Shown piece after piece: positions 63,896-64,000 of a DNA stretch of 64,000 bases. Under the pieces are notes generated by a model that saw only the letters and a program-made list of their open reading frames with translations, made no database searches and was not told the origin of the DNA. Source of the DNA: an uncultured Neokomagataea sp. Its GTDB lineage: Bacteria > Pseudomonadota > Alphaproteobacteria > Acetobacterales > Acetobacteraceae. The DNA lies in contig NZ_CAMKWA010000007.1 of assembly GCF_946476835.1 (NCBI RefSeq), positions 58,388 to 122,387 of the forward strand, given 5' to 3'. The stretch's first letter is position 1, and each line of letters begins with the position of its first letter. The position numbers were made by a program, and so were the translations under genes.

Positions 63896-63924
63896 TTGCA
63901 GTTTCGGGCAGAAAGGATTATATG
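63896..63924 (+). promoter_or_regulatory. Candidate promoter of the tRNA-Gly gene
   Basis: TTGCAG (63896-63901) and TATATG (63919-63924) are 17 bases apart, a sigma-70-like arrangement, and the second ends 11 bases before the mature tRNA. Confidence 0.45.
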
Positions 63925-63935
63925 TCCGCCTGCCT

Positions 63936-64000
63936 GCGGGTGTAGTTCAATGGTAGAACGGCAGCTTCCCAAGCTGCATACGAGGGTTCGATTCCCTTCA
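63936..64000 (+). tRNA. tRNA-Gly (anticodon CCC), cut at the window end
   Basis: The first 65 bases of a glycine tRNA: acceptor 5' arm GCGGGTG, D-arm with GTTC...GAAC, anticodon stem GCAGC/GCTGC with loop TTCCCAA giving anticodon CCC, and a T-arm with GGTTCGATTCC. The acceptor 3' arm and CCA lie beyond the window. Confidence 0.93.

Overview
The window looks like an ordinary chromosomal segment of an acetic acid bacterium (Acetobacteraceae, Alphaproteobacteria). This rests on gene content: ALAS-type hemA, a SAM-II riboswitch on metZ, an ATP12-type F1 assembly chaperone, System I cytochrome c maturation genes, a fused ispDF, FtrA- and BigR-like regulators, and a moderately high GC content. The genus cannot be fixed from the sequence alone. 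No insertion sequence, prophage, integrase or CRISPR array is visible. Genes sit on both strands in short operons, often with ATGA/GTGA/TTGA stop-start overlaps.

Layout. 1-7.4 kb: end of a glycosyltransferase, an aldo/keto reductase, an O-antigen-ligase-like membrane protein, a COG0523 GTPase coupled to a WD40 protein, a SelW-like protein, an acyltransferase and a class A acid phosphatase. 7.5-17.7 kb: envelope and ion transport (DUF4198-like protein, Fur-box TonB receptor, ClC antiporter, two coupled CDF exporters, one with a hexanucleotide-encoded His-Gly run), then YqhA, an FAD enzyme and a GNAT. 17.7-28.5 kb: MFS carrier, degenerate EAL protein, hemA, a second Fur-box TonB receptor, TPP riboswitch with thiC, a HisE-like small protein lacking its acidic residues, cvpA and purF. 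28.7-34 kb: bacteriophytochrome kinase, S10 peptidase, fumC. 34-39.6 kb: ccmCDEFGHI, leading through a zinc-ribbon membrane protein into fumC. 39.8-48.7 kb: EVE protein, EcsC, aat with two secreted paralogues, a Gly/Pro/Tyr-rich secreted protein, Bcp and a YhdP-like protein. 48.7-55.9 kb: BigR/YgaP-type persulfide module, rarA, a pseudouridine synthase, AsmA and ATP12. 56-64 kb: aldehyde dehydrogenase, alpha/beta hydrolase, ispDF, divergent FtrA-like regulator and rhodanese, a DUF1543 protein, apaG, SAM-II riboswitch with metZ, and a tRNA-Gly cut by the window end.

How the parts connect. Heme supply (hemA), cytochrome c assembly (ccm) and Fur-box iron receptors fit a respiratory chain rich in c-type cytochromes. 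Thiamine and methionine synthesis are each under a recognisable riboswitch. Sulfur stress has a dedicated regulator-rhodanese pair. No clear undescribed multi-gene system is visible. The best leads are the acid-less HisE/MazG-like protein between thiC and cvpA, the hairpin touching the hemA ribosome binding site, competing inverted repeats after the EVE gene, the degenerate EAL protein, and the aat-linked secreted paralogue pair.
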